Positions 16,382 to 25,237 of a stretch of DNA of 64,000 bases are shown one piece after another. The stretch is from Synergistaceae bacterium UBA6083 (GTDB lineage: Bacteria > Synergistota > Synergistia > Synergistales > 79-D21). Positions within the stretch are counted from its first letter, which is position 1; every line of letters starts with the position of its first letter. The notes beneath the pieces are model-generated. The model was given only the letters and a program-made list of their open reading frames with translations. It was not told the DNA's origin and searched no databases. The stretch spans positions 1 through 64,000 of the forward strand of contig DIXJ01000007.1 in assembly GCA_002436015.1 (NCBI GenBank). Reading direction: 5' to 3'. The position numbers and the translations under genes are program-made.

Positions 16382-19168
16382 TCAATCCGTGGTTACCTTT
16401 GAACACCTTGGACAGAGATCCCGTGCGTCCGGGCATGGCGATATCCTCCAGCACCTGGGGCAGGCTGTTCCTCCAGCTTTCCGTATACCGATGCGCATGC
16501 CGGTTTCAGTATCGTCGAAAACGAGATCGAATTCCTTGCCTTGGGGTTTCTTCCGGAAGGCTGAAACGATGCAAATCATTTCCCAATCCTCTTCCGAGGC
16601 CGAGAGGATTACCGGCTGCACCTTTTCAGGAGCTTCAATGACCGTGATTTCCGCTTCGAGGCTTTTCCCGATAAGTCCCTTGCCGCGGGCAACCTCTAGG
16701 GCGCGGCTGAAACCGCCTCGGATGGAAAGGATCCGGTCCCAGCGGGCATCTAGTTGCGGATCGGACAACAAAGGGTCCTCTTTCGGCCACCCTGCAAGGA
16801 AAACGCTTTCGGGAAGAGATCCGTCTATCTTTCGCATGGCTTGCCAGGTTTCCTCGGTTGTGAAGCTCAGCACCGGGGCCAGCGCCCGTGTCAGGATGTC
16901 GAGCAGCTTCCAGAGAACCGTCTGGCAGCTGCGCCTGGTCCTTTCGTCAGGTCCGGAGGCGTAGAGGCGGTCCTTGCTGACATCAAGGTAGAATGCGCTT
17001 AGTTCATTGACGCAGAACTGGTAGACGACGAAAGTCGGGATGTGGAACTCGTAAGATTCAAAGCCCTGAGTGACCCGAGAGATCAGCCCCTGAAGTCGCG
17101 ACATGATCCAGCGGTCCATTTCATCCATCTCCTCCGGTTTAACAGCATCGGTGGACGGGTGAAAGTCGTAGACGTTGCTGAGGAGATACCGATAAGTGTT
17201 GCGGACCCGCCGGTACATTTCAACCAGATTGTCGATGATGTTCTGGGAGATCCGGATGTCGTTCCGGTAATCCGTGGAGGCTACCCAGAGTCGCAGGATA
17301 TCCGCCCCGAATTTCTCAATCACTTCCTGGGGACTGACCGCGTTGCCCAGGGATTTTGACATTTTGCGCCCGTCTCCATCCACGATGAAACCATGGGTCA
17401 GGACTGAACGATAAGGGGCGCTGCCGCGGGTGGCGACTCCGTTAAGAAGGGAAGTTTGGAACCATCCGCGATGCTGGTCACTGCCCTCCAGGTAGAGATC
17501 GGCCGGCCAACGGAGTTCCGGACGTGCTTCAAGGACGGCAATGTGGCTCGACCCGGAGTCGAACCAGACATCCATGATGTCCGTTTCCTTCCTCAGGTGC
17601 GTGGAGCCACACTTATCGCAGATGGCCTTATCCCCGAGCAATTCTTTCGGGGTTGCTTTCCACCAGGTATTGCTTCCGTTCAGGCGGACTTTTTCCTGGA
17701 CAAGCCGGATTCTGTCCGGTGTCAGGATAAGCTCTCCGCAATCTTCGCAATAAAAGGCAGGGATCGGTACGCCCCAAACCCTCTGGCGGCTGATGCACCA
17801 GTCGGAGCGGTCCCTGACCATGTTCGAGATGCGTTCCTTGCCCCAATCGGGGATCCATTCCACCTTGTCGATGGCCGCAAGTGCCTCTTGCCGGAATTCA
17901 GAGACTGCCACGAACCATTGTTCGGTTGCTCGGAAGATGATGGGTTTCTTGCAACGCCAGCAATGCGGGTAGGAATGCAGGATCTTCCCCTTCCCAAGCA
18001 ACCTTCCGGTTTCGATCAGGCTCTTGAAAACCCGGTCGGCACCTTCCTCCAGGGACAACCCGCCGACAAGAGGTGTTTCAGGCAGGAAGCGCCCCGTCGG
18101 GTCGACCGGGTTGTAGATTTCCAGCCCGTAGCGAATTCCTGTCTCGAAGTCTTCCACGCCATGACCGGGAGCCGTATGGACGCACCCCGTACCGGAATCG
18201 AGGGTGACATAATCGGCAAGAACGAGCGGAACCTCCCTTTCTTCGTAGAAGGGATGGATTGCGACAAGCCCCTCCAACTCTTTTCCCCGGCAGCACAGGA
18301 TCGGTTTTCCGAAAACGAGCCCCGTTTCCTTTTCGACGGATGGGATCAGTTCCGCCGCCAGGAGATAGGTCTTGTTTCCTGCGGGGACGAACACGTATTC
18401 GTAATCGACCTGGAGAGCTACTGCCATGCTGGCCGGGAGAGTCCAAGGGGTCGTCGTCCAGATGATGACGGAGACATCTTTTCCCGAGAGGGCCTCGAAG
18501 CGGTTTGCAACCCGGGGCATCGGGTAGGCAACGTAAATGGAAGGAGAGGATTCGTCCTCGTACTCGATTTCTGCCGCGGCCAGGGCCGTCTGGCAATCGA
18601 TGCACCAGTAGACGGTCTTGAAACCCTTGTAGACAAACCCCTTCTCCACCATGTCCGCGAAGGCTCCGAGTTGCGCAGCCTCGTATTCGGGTTCGAAGGT
18701 GACGTAAGGATTTTCCCAGTCCCCAAGCACGCCAAGCCGCTTGAACTCTTCCCGCTGGATGTCGATAAACCGTCGTGCGTAATGGGTACACTTGGAGCGC
18801 AGTTCGACGGGATCCATGGACTCCTTGGTCGCCCCTTCCTCGCGGAGGACGCGGAGTTCGATGGGCAGACCGTGGGTATCCCAGCCAGGGATGTAGGGTG
18901 CGCGGTAGCCTCGCATCCACTTGTACTTGGGGATGAAATCTTTCAGGATCTTGTTGAAGGCTGTGCCGATGTGGATGTTGGCATTGGCGTAGGGAGGGCC
19001 GTCGTGCAGGATGAAAAGGGGGCTTTCCGCCGCCTGGGACATGAGCTTCCCGTAAAGGTCCATTTCGGTCCACATTTGCAGGAAGCCAGGTTCCCTTTTG
19101 GCCAGGTTGGCCCTCATTGGGAAATCGGTCTGCGGTAGATTCAGTGTTTTCTTGTAGTCGTCTGGCAT
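16382..19168 (-). CDS. ileS: Isoleucyl-tRNA synthetase
   Basis: A 928-residue class I synthetase charging tRNA-Ile, with a CP1 editing domain. The HIGH-type motif reads HIGT at residues 66-69 in PPYANANIHIGTA, and KMSKS is in GRKMSKSLGN. The C-terminal zinc finger has Cys903, Cys906, Cys919 and Cys922, which marks the bacterial type of IleRS. The ATG is preceded by TAGGAGG. The roughly 88-base gap to the TRAP gene holds a GC-rich hairpin (GCCGCC/GGCGGC) but no T-box. A 17-bp palindrome follows the stop codon. Confidence 0.96.
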   Translation of the reverse strand: MPDDYKKTLNLPQTDFPMRANLAKREPGFLQMWTEMDLYGKLMSQAAESPLFILHDGPPYANANIHIGTAFNKILKDFIPKYKWMRGYRAPYIPGWDTHGLPIELRVLREEGATKESMDPVELRSKCTHYARRFIDIQREEFKRLGVLGDWENPYVTFEPEYEAAQLGAFADMVEKGFVYKGFKTVYWCIDCQTALAAAEIEYEDESSPSIYVAYPMPRVANRFEALSGKDVSVIIWTTTPWTLPASMAVALQVDYEYVFVPAGNKTYLLAAELIPSVEKETGLVFGKPILCCRGKELEGLVAIHPFYEEREVPLVLADYVTLDSGTGCVHTAPGHGVEDFETGIRYGLEIYNPVDPTGRFLPETPLVGGLSLEEGADRVFKSLIETGRLLGKGKILHSYPHCWRCKKPIIFRATEQWFVAVSEFRQEALAAIDKVEWIPDWGKERISNMVRDRSDWCISRQRVWGVPIPAFYCEDCGELILTPDRIRLVQEKVRLNGSNTWWKATPKELLGDKAICDKCGSTHLRKETDIMDVWFDSGSSHIAVLEARPELRWPADLYLEGSDQHRGWFQTSLLNGVATRGSAPYRSVLTHGFIVDGDGRKMSKSLGNAVSPQEVIEKFGADILRLWVASTDYRNDIRISQNIIDNLVEMYRRVRNTYRYLLSNVYDFHPSTDAVKPEEMDEMDRWIMSRLQGLISRVTQGFESYEFHIPTFVVYQFCVNELSAFYLDVSKDRLYASGPDERTRRSCQTVLWKLLDILTRALAPVLSFTTEETWQAMRKIDGSLPESVFLAGWPKEDPLLSDPQLDARWDRILSIRGGFSRALEVARGKGLIGKSLEAEITVIEAPEKVQPVILSASEEDWEMICIVSAFRKKPQGKEFDLVFDDTETGMRIGIRKAGGTACPRCWRISPCPDARDLCPRCSKVTTD

Positions 19169-19256
19169 GGATGAACCTCCTAAAAGTGTCTTAGCCGCCT
19201 AGGCCGCAAGGCCGGGGCGGCTTGATCGTCTTTATGGTCGATTTTAGGGATGTCGA

Positions 19257-21245
19257 TTAATCGTTTTGTTCTCCAGAACCTGCCATTTTCTCCGCGGGCT
19301 TGGTTTTCTTCGCCTTTTGCGCCTGGAAGAGATGAAGCCCGACGAGGACGGCCAGGCCGACAAGGTCTGATTTGAGGCCCGGGATCATCAGGCCAAGGGC
19401 GCCGGCTATGGCGAGGATGCGGAATACCCAGTTGACTGGAGCCTTGTAGAAGCCGATCGTCCCGATTCCAAGGAGGAACACGCCAATGATTGCGGTGATC
19501 ACGCTGATCGTCAGGCTTAGAGGCTCCGGGTTAACCAGGACCAGCATCGGGTTGTAGATGTAAATGTACGGGACAAGGAACCCTGCCAAAGCCAGCTTCA
19601 TCGCGGTAAAGCCCGTTTTCATCGCGTCTGCTCCTGCGATGCCCGCTCCCGCATAGGCAGCGAGAGCGACAGGAGGGCTCAGGTCGGCTGCGATGCCAAA
19701 GTAAAGGACGAACATGTAGGCCGCGATCGGGGGAACGCCAAGGGCGAAAAGTGCGGGCGCGGCCATCGTGCTCGTGACGATGAAGTTGGCGGTGGTCGGC
19801 AGGCCGGCTCCCAGGAGGATGCTGGTGATCATCGTCATGATCAGGGTGATGATCAGGCTTCCGTGGGCGATCTCGACAATGGCACCGGCGATCCGAAGGC
19901 CCAGCCCGGTCAGCGTCGCCATTCCTACGACCATGCCGACGGTGGCGCAGGCAGCCGCCACGCCCAGGGCCGTTCGGGCGCCGTTTTCGAGGGCGCTCTT
20001 GTATTTAGGCAGGGTCAAGGCCGTCTCCCGGTTTAAGTAGGAGCAGGCCATGTTCAGCAGGATGCCGTAAAAAGCAGCCTTGATGGGCGTGTAGCCGGCG
20101 ATCAGGAAGTAAATGATTCCCACTAGGGGAATAAGGAGTTGTCCCTTGGTCCTGAGGAGGGCCCACAGGTGCGGAAGCTGTTCCCGGGGGAGTCCTTTCA
20201 AACCGAGGCGGGAGGCTTCCAGGTGAACCTGCACGATGACGGCAAGGTAGTAAAGGAGCGCGGGGATGATGGCCGCCAGGGCGACCTTGATGTAGGGGAT
20301 GCCGAGGAACTCTGCCATGATGAAGGCCGCTGCGCCCATGACCGGGGGCATGATTTGGCCGCCGGTGGAAGCAACGGCTTCTACGGCCCCCGCGAAGTAT
20401 GGCTTGTAGCCGACGCTTTTCATGAGCGGGATGGTGAACATCCCCGTTGTGCAGACGTTTGCCACGGAAGAGCCGGAAATCGTTCCCATGAGGCCCGAGC
20501 TGACGACTGCGACCTTGGCGGGACCCCCTACAGACCATCCTGCGATGGCCATGGAAAGGTCGATGATGAATTTCCCCATGCCCGTCTGTTCGAGGAAGGT
20601 CCCGAACAGGATGAACATGAAGACGAACGTGGACGAGACCCCCAGGGGAACCCCGAAAATACCTTCGGTTCCGAGGTACATGTGGTTGATGATCCGGGGA
20701 ATGTCAAACCCGCGGTGGGCGAACATATCCGGGAAATAGCGGCCGAAAAAGCAGTAAAGGAGGCTGAAGATGGCGATTCCGGGCAGGATCGGGTTCGACA
20801 CGCGCCGCGTTGCTTCGAGGAGCACGGCGATCAGGACAAAGCCCATGGCCAGGTCGAGCGTGGTTGGCAGTCCTGCCCGCCCAACGAGTTCGTTGAAGTT
20901 GATAACCAGGTACAACGAAGAGAAAGCCGCCACGGCGGCGAGGGCCATGTCGTACCAGGGGATGGAATCCTTTCGCCCCTTGTTGCTGGCGGGATAGAGG
21001 AGAAAGATGAGTCCAAGCGCGAACGCAAGGTGGACGGCCCCTTGCTTGATTGCCAGGAGCAGTCCCATTCCGGAGGTGTAGAGGTGAAAAAGCGACATTG
21101 AAACGGCGATTATGGAGATCAGAAGCGCCTGCCACCCGGAAAGAGTGCGGAAACGCGCCTCAACGTCGAACTTGCGCATGATCTCGTCGAGGTCAATTTG
21201 CTTGGAAGTCTCGACGATCGCGTCCTTTTCCAATTCATCTACCAA
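19257..21245 (-). CDS. TRAP transporter fused permease (DctQ-DctM type, TAXI class)
   Basis: A 662-residue inner-membrane protein of the TRAP 4TM/12TM fusion family. After a soluble N-terminus of about 40 residues come many hydrophobic helices. The first four form the small DctQ-like part. The remaining region is DctM-like, with Gly-rich signatures such as SGLMGTISGSSVANV and GAGLPTTANFIV. Such permeases normally import organic acids or amino acids with a periplasmic TAXI-type binding protein, using a sodium or proton gradient. The TTG start is preceded by GGGGG. It follows the DUF1850 gene, its usual partner, but no TAXI binding-protein gene is in the window. The substrate cannot be read from the sequence. 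Confidence 0.93.
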   Translation of the reverse strand: MVDELEKDAIVETSKQIDLDEIMRKFDVEARFRTLSGWQALLISIIAVSMSLFHLYTSGMGLLLAIKQGAVHLAFALGLIFLLYPASNKGRKDSIPWYDMALAAVAAFSSLYLVINFNELVGRAGLPTTLDLAMGFVLIAVLLEATRRVSNPILPGIAIFSLLYCFFGRYFPDMFAHRGFDIPRIINHMYLGTEGIFGVPLGVSSTFVFMFILFGTFLEQTGMGKFIIDLSMAIAGWSVGGPAKVAVVSSGLMGTISGSSVANVCTTGMFTIPLMKSVGYKPYFAGAVEAVASTGGQIMPPVMGAAAFIMAEFLGIPYIKVALAAIIPALLYYLAVIVQVHLEASRLGLKGLPREQLPHLWALLRTKGQLLIPLVGIIYFLIAGYTPIKAAFYGILLNMACSYLNRETALTLPKYKSALENGARTALGVAAACATVGMVVGMATLTGLGLRIAGAIVEIAHGSLIITLIMTMITSILLGAGLPTTANFIVTSTMAAPALFALGVPPIAAYMFVLYFGIAADLSPPVALAAYAGAGIAGADAMKTGFTAMKLALAGFLVPYIYIYNPMLVLVNPEPLSLTISVITAIIGVFLLGIGTIGFYKAPVNWVFRILAIAGALGLMIPGLKSDLVGLAVLVGLHLFQAQKAKKTKPAEKMAGSGEQND

Positions 21246-21298
21246 GGTTAATCCCCCACTTCAGGAAAATGGTGTTATCCCGGAAGTACCCTTACAGT

Positions 21299-21817
21299 CT
21301 ATCGCAAATCGGACCCGCATAAAACCCAGGCGGCGCGGCCTAATGGCGTGGCAACGTTTTTAATCGAAAGCCTTTCGCCGGGGAATGTTTCAAAAAGCCG
21401 GAGCGGCCCAAAACCTTCGAGTTCCAGCACGTTCAAGCCAAGTGTTTTGTTTCCGACCCGGTAATGGAGGTCATCCCACCGGTTTCTCCCACCGCGGAGG
21501 ATAAACCAGCCCGGGGTGGAAAGGAATCGGCCGTTTCCAGGGACCTCGGTGGGGAGTCCCGCATTGTTGGATTGGAAGCGTTCCTCCCACTGCCATATTC
21601 GTCCTGAGACGACACGGTACTCATCCTCAACGGGGGTTTTCTCGAGGGAATGGATAATCCGGCTGGTGAAGGCCCACCCCTCGGAAACAATGGCGGAGAA
21701 TACCGCCACCCCGTTATCGGTGAAAATTGAAACCACGTTTACGGGCCAAGCGGCAAGGGCTATAACCAGGGATAAGAGGAAGAGAAAAAAAAGGGAAACT
21801 CTCGTTTTTCGAAACAC
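21299..21817 (-). CDS. DUF1850 protein, accessory to the fused TRAP transporter
   Basis: A 172-residue protein with one N-terminal hydrophobic segment (residues about 6-27) that could be a signal or anchor. The outside part carries the DUF1850 pattern: FTSRIIHSLEKTPVEDEYRV near 50-69, then WQWEERFQSNNAGLP. This family is almost always encoded between a TAXI binding protein and a fused TRAP permease, and its function is unproven. The GTG start has AAGGAG five bases upstream. The gene follows the terminator of tRNA-Arg, so it should have its own promoter, but I found no convincing one. Confidence 0.85.
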   Translation of the reverse strand: MFRKTRVSLFFLFLLSLVIALAAWPVNVVSIFTDNGVAVFSAIVSEGWAFTSRIIHSLEKTPVEDEYRVVSGRIWQWEERFQSNNAGLPTEVPGNGRFLSTPGWFILRGGRNRWDDLHYRVGNKTLGLNVLELEGFGPLRLFETFPGERLSIKNVATPLGRAAWVLCGSDLR

Positions 21818-21843
21818 GGCATCTCCTTGTCCGAAAAATAGAC

Positions 21844-21869
21844 CAAAACAAAAGGCCCCTTACAGGGCC
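21844..21869 (-). terminator. Terminator of tRNA-Arg(CCU)
   Basis: On the minus strand GGCCC and GGGCC segments (21854-21869) form a short hairpin followed by TTTTGTTTTGG. It lies 14 bases after the tRNA CCA end. Confidence 0.62.
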
Positions 21870-21882
21870 AGTTTGCTGTTTT

Positions 21883-21959
21883 TGGCGGGCCCGGCCAGAC
21901 TCGAACTGGCGACCTACGGCTTAGGAGGCCGTCGCTCTATCCACCTGAGCTACGGGCCC
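21883..21959 (-). tRNA. tRNA-Arg (anticodon CCU)
   Basis: A 77-nt cloverleaf with acceptor GGGCCCG/CGGGCCC, discriminator G and encoded CCA. The anticodon loop reads CTCCTAA with CCT. It is a single-gene transcription unit with its own promoter and terminator, between ribF and DUF1850. Confidence 0.95.
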
Positions 21960-21974
21960 ACCGGAACGACCGAT

Positions 21975-22003
21975 ATCTTACCACGGGTCGAATAGGGCTT
22001 CAA
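21975..22003 (-). promoter_or_regulatory. Promoter of tRNA-Arg(CCU)
   Basis: The minus strand has -35 TTGAAG (22003-21998), a 17-base spacer and -10 TAAGAT (21980-21975), preceded by TGG as an extended -10. The -35 overlaps the last codons of ribF. Start of transcription would be near 21968. Confidence 0.65.
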
Positions 22004-22941
22004 TCTCTCAAAGTTTCCCCAAAACTTTCGGCGAGGCGGTCCAATCGCGCTTCATGTCCCGATGAATAGCTGCGCCAGAAGGAGTCGGCCTCCGAAATAT
22101 CTTCGTGCATCCGGATGATCAGTTCCTGGATTCCTGGAAATTGAATTTCTCCCCTGAGTCGATTGAGGAAAAGGACCACAAGTTGGCGCCCGTAAAGATC
22201 ACCGTTGAAATTGATCAGGTGGGCCTCGACCCGAAGGGCCCTGATTCCGGAAAAGGTGGGATTGAACCCGATGTTGAGTGCAGCTGGGTGCCACTGTTTC
22301 TCCAACAGGACCGCAGCCGTGTAGACGCCCCTTTGCGGGACAAGTTTTTCTGCAGGGATTGCCAGGTTTGCTGTCGGGAAGCCCAGCTTCCTTCCCCTCC
22401 GGTCGCCCTGTATAACGGTTCCGGAGAGGAAAAACGGGTGCCCGAGGAGGGGTTCGGCTGCACGTGTTTCCCCAATTGCTACTTTTTGCCGGATCAACGT
22501 GCTGCTGACATTTTCGTGCCCAACCCTTACCGGCGGAAGGATGTCCACCGACCAGTTTCTGGCAATCCCCTCCTCCTGCAGAAAAACACAATTTCCCGAT
22601 CTTCCCCTGCCGAAATGAAAGTTTTCACCCACGACCAGGCCGGAAATTCCGTAGCTCTGGCCGATCCAGTCCAGGAAATCCGATGGTTTCATGTCAGCGA
22701 GCCCCCTCGTGAAGGGGATTCTTTCGAAGCGCGGAATTCGGTGAAAACGGCCCAGGGCTTCCCTTTCGGACTCCGTAAACAGATAACGGAAGGACGTTCC
22801 GCCGAACAGGGCCTGCGGGTGAGGACGAAAAGTGAGCACGCCCCACTCATCATTCCGGCAATGAGCTCGTTCCCTGGCGGTTTCGAAAAGGCGGGCATGC
22901 CCGAGGTGAAATCCGTCAAAGGCTCCAAGTGCGGCAATCAT
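22000..22941 (-). CDS. ribF: Bifunctional riboflavin kinase / FAD synthetase
   Basis: A 313-residue enzyme that phosphorylates riboflavin to FMN and adenylates FMN to FAD. The N-terminal nucleotidyltransferase domain begins with GAFDGFHLGHARLF, which includes the HxGH motif. The C-terminal flavokinase domain carries GDRRGRKLGFPTANL near residue 180. Its ATG overlaps the truB stop by four bases. It is the last protein gene of the rimP operon. It is separate from the riboflavin synthesis genes at 47-51 kb, whose product it uses. Confidence 0.94.
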   Translation of the reverse strand: MIAALGAFDGFHLGHARLFETARERAHCRNDEWGVLTFRPHPQALFGGTSFRYLFTESEREALGRFHRIPRFERIPFTRGLADMKPSDFLDWIGQSYGISGLVVGENFHFGRGRSGNCVFLQEEGIARNWSVDILPPVRVGHENVSSTLIRQKVAIGETRAAEPLLGHPFFLSGTVIQGDRRGRKLGFPTANLAIPAEKLVPQRGVYTAAVLLEKQWHPAALNIGFNPTFSGIRALRVEAHLINFNGDLYGRQLVVLFLNRLRGEIQFPGIQELIIRMHEDISEADSFWRSYSSGHEARLDRLAESFGETLRD

Positions 22942-23867
22942 GGCTGCTCCCCAAGAGCAAGGACTACATCCGGCCTGTAGCAGAAAAGTCCTTTTGACGT
23001 TTCTTCCGGCAATGCGAAGCAGGCAAGATTCTCTGTTCGAAGCGCGACATGTCCAGATTCGGGGATAAGCCCCCAGTGGGCCCTCACCAGGGAATCAAAG
23101 GGGATTGGCCGGCCGTTTCGAACGTCCTTTTCGAGTTCCTGCGGAACGCGGTAGGTGACGAAATGATCCAGCAACCGGTCGAGTGGCAGCAGTGTCTTTT
23201 CGGGAAACGCCGGGCCAATCGTGGCAAGGGTCTCCAGGGGCAGGGAATTTTCGAGGCTGAACCGGCCAATGGAAAGTCTCTTCAGGGAAACCACGTAGGC
23301 TCCGCAGCTGAGTCTGTTCCCAAGATCGCGGACCAGGCTGCGAACGTAGGTTCCCTTGTGACATCGGATTTTAAAGCGGATCCTGCCTTGGGGATCAGGT
23401 CCCGACGCCTCGGAAAAGGAGGTGATCGTGACGGGGCGGGACGACAGGCATGTCGTTTCTCCCGAACGTGTCAATTCGTGAGCTCGCCTTCCTGCGACAT
23501 GGACGGCCGATATCGAAGGCGGAACCTGGAGGCGCATTCCAAGAAAGCCCAGAATTTCCCTTTCGACTCTTTCATGTGTAACGTGGGCCCACCCTGCTTT
23601 TGCCTTGATAAGACCGGACGCATCGTCCGTATCCGAGAAGGCTCCAAGCTGTGCTTCCACGACATACGTCTTCGGCAGGTTTTGGACGAAGGAACAGGTG
23701 CGTGTGGCGGCTCCCACGAGAAGAACCAGCAAACCCGAAGCGGGACTGTCGAGGGTTCCCCCGTGCCCGACCTTGGATTTCCTGCCAAGCATTTTCCAGA
23801 CCTTCTCGACACAACCCGTGCTGGTTTCGCCCGCTTGCTTGTCCAAAATAAAAAGTCCGTCAGCCAT
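22938..23867 (-). CDS. truB: tRNA pseudouridine-55 synthase
   Basis: A 309-residue enzyme that makes pseudouridine 55 in the T loop of tRNAs. The catalytic Asp40 lies in the signature GHGGTLDSPASGLL, and GTYVRSL is further downstream. A short C-terminal extension with a PUA-like character follows the catalytic domain. The gene overlaps nrnA by eight bases and ribF by four, consistent with translational coupling in the rimP-infB operon. Confidence 0.95.
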   Translation of the reverse strand: MADGLFILDKQAGETSTGCVEKVWKMLGRKSKVGHGGTLDSPASGLLVLLVGAATRTCSFVQNLPKTYVVEAQLGAFSDTDDASGLIKAKAGWAHVTHERVEREILGFLGMRLQVPPSISAVHVAGRRAHELTRSGETTCLSSRPVTITSFSEASGPDPQGRIRFKIRCHKGTYVRSLVRDLGNRLSCGAYVVSLKRLSIGRFSLENSLPLETLATIGPAFPEKTLLPLDRLLDHFVTYRVPQELEKDVRNGRPIPFDSLVRAHWGLIPESGHVALRTENLACFALPEETSKGLFCYRPDVVLALGEQP

Positions 23868-24852
23868 GGAATTCGCGCATCTCTTCCCTGAAAATATCTA
23901 TGGCTCTTTCGATCGGAAGCGACAGCCGCATCCCGGCGGCATTCGGATGCCCTCCGCCTCCATGCTTGTGGGCAACCTCCGCTGCAGAAATCTTTCCTCT
24001 CGACCGAAGGCTCACCCTAACGCTGGAGTTGTTCTCGACAAGGAGGGCGGAAAATTGTGAATCCCTGATGCGCAACAGGTCGCTTGATAAACCCTCGGTT
24101 TCGGAAAAATCCGCTCCCGTTTCTTCAAAATCGCTTTTTGAGAGCCACGTGAACGCAATCCCCCGATCCGGGTCATAATCCAGCTTTGAAAATGCCCGCC
24201 CTCTCAGCCTGAGGGCTTGTGGGTTCAAGTTGCAGTAAAGCAGCAGGTCCATTAGTTCAGGACGTATCCCCCTCTCGAGGAGGTCGGATGCGATTCGATG
24301 AGAGCGGGGAGTTGTACACGAGTAGGAGAACCTTCCAGTGTCCGTGACGAGCCCTGCATAGAGCCCCATCGCTTCATCAAGGGAGAGGCTGCCCCCCATC
24401 CGGCGGAGAATTTCCCAGGCCAGCTCAGCTGTCGCCCCGGCGTGCGGATCGACGAGGTTCACCGTCGCAAACCTGGAGTTGTCGCCATGGTGGTCGATAT
24501 TGACGGAGGGCAACCCGGAAAGACCCGAAACGGAGAGGGTCCTTTCGGGAGTTGTCGTGTCAATGAAGACGAGGAGGGATTCTTCCGTGGCGGAGAGGTC
24601 ACGGGCGACCTCGTAGCGATCCGATCCCGGGAGAAATGCGTAGCTTCCGGGGATTGGGTCGGGTCCCATCCACCGAGCGGATTTTCCAAAGCGAGCCGCA
24701 AAGCGATAAAATGCACTTCCGCAGCCAAGCGTATCTCCGTCCGGTTGCTCGTGAGAAAGGAGAATCCATTGCGGATACTTGCTCAGTTCGGCAACCACTT
24801 TGAGGAGGGCATCCGAAGGGGGCATTTCCGTGTTATTCGTCCTCGCCATCAT
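23860..24852 (-). CDS. nrnA: DHH/DHHA1 phosphoesterase, NrnA-type oligoribonuclease / pAp phosphatase
   Basis: A roughly 330-residue cytoplasmic phosphoesterase. SHEQPDGDTLG near residues 33-43 and IDHHGDNSRF near 117-126 are the metal-binding DHH motifs. The C-terminal DHHA1 domain carries the substrate-binding GGGGHPNAAG. NrnA enzymes degrade short RNA oligomers and dephosphorylate 3'-phosphoadenosine 5'-phosphate. The location between rbfA and truB is the usual one in many bacteria. Starts at 24855 (TTG), 24852, 24849 and 24825 are all possible. I kept an early ATG that overlaps the end of rbfA. Confidence 0.92.
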   Translation of the reverse strand: MMARTNNTEMPPSDALLKVVAELSKYPQWILLSHEQPDGDTLGCGSAFYRFAARFGKSARWMGPDPIPGSYAFLPGSDRYEVARDLSATEESLLVFIDTTTPERTLSVSGLSGLPSVNIDHHGDNSRFATVNLVDPHAGATAELAWEILRRMGGSLSLDEAMGLYAGLVTDTGRFSYSCTTPRSHRIASDLLERGIRPELMDLLLYCNLNPQALRLRGRAFSKLDYDPDRGIAFTWLSKSDFEETGADFSETEGLSSDLLRIRDSQFSALLVENNSSVRVSLRSRGKISAAEVAHKHGGGGHPNAAGMRLSLPIERAIDIFREEMREFHG

Positions 24853-25237
24853 CAAAGCCGGGGTCCCCTTCTTCCAAGGGGCCTTCGCAGATGGGGGTTG
24901 AGCCCTTTAGGCGGTCGAGGACAGCGTCCATCACGCGTGCTTTTTCTTCGCTAAGATCGACGATAAAGCGAAACTCGGGGATAGTGCGGAGGCGCATTTC
25001 CTTGCCCAGAATGCTTCGGACAAGGCCCTCCACGGAATCCAGGCCAGCCTTGACGGCTTCCTGTTCGGCCGGGTTGATCGTCGTGAAGTAGACCTTGGCA
25101 AAACCGAGATCCCGAGAGCACTCCACTCCTGTCAGGATCGCCTTTCGAGCCCACTCGTTCTTGATGCGGCCCTGAAGGAGCAGCGAGATTTCCCTCAAAA
25201 ATTCCTTGTTAATCCTCTCTATTCGAAAACTCGTCAT
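24833..25237 (-). CDS. rbfA: 30S ribosome-binding factor
   Basis: A 134-residue KH-fold protein that helps mature the 5' end of 16S rRNA in the 30S subunit. MTSFRIERINKEFLREIS is the expected N-terminus. The conserved Ala-Lys-Val-Tyr segment (LGFAKVYFT) and RTIPEFRFIVD follow. An acidic tail (EEGDPGFDDGEDE) extends beyond the core fold. A longer frame open to 25336 is only the antisense-free overlap with ylxP. The ATG at 25237 lies within the last 29 bases of ylxP. Confidence 0.92.
   Translation of the reverse strand: MTSFRIERINKEFLREISLLLQGRIKNEWARKAILTGVECSRDLGFAKVYFTTINPAEQEAVKAGLDSVEGLVRSILGKEMRLRTIPEFRFIVDLSEEKARVMDAVLDRLKGSTPICEGPLEEGDPGFDDGEDE

Noticed and set aside
17456..19138. A 560-codon plus-strand open frame
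   Set aside because: It lies antisense to ileS, has no ribosome site or recognisable domain, and is explained by the GC-rich coding strand.
19169..19256. T-box riboswitch ahead of ileS (also considered for valS, serS and cysS)
   Set aside because: The leaders are too short and no T-box core such as GGTGGNACCGCG was seen. The ileS leader has only a GC hairpin.
20139..21101. A 320-codon plus-strand frame
   Set aside because: It is antisense to the TRAP permease, and its His/Gly/Glu-rich composition is the mirror of hydrophobic codons.
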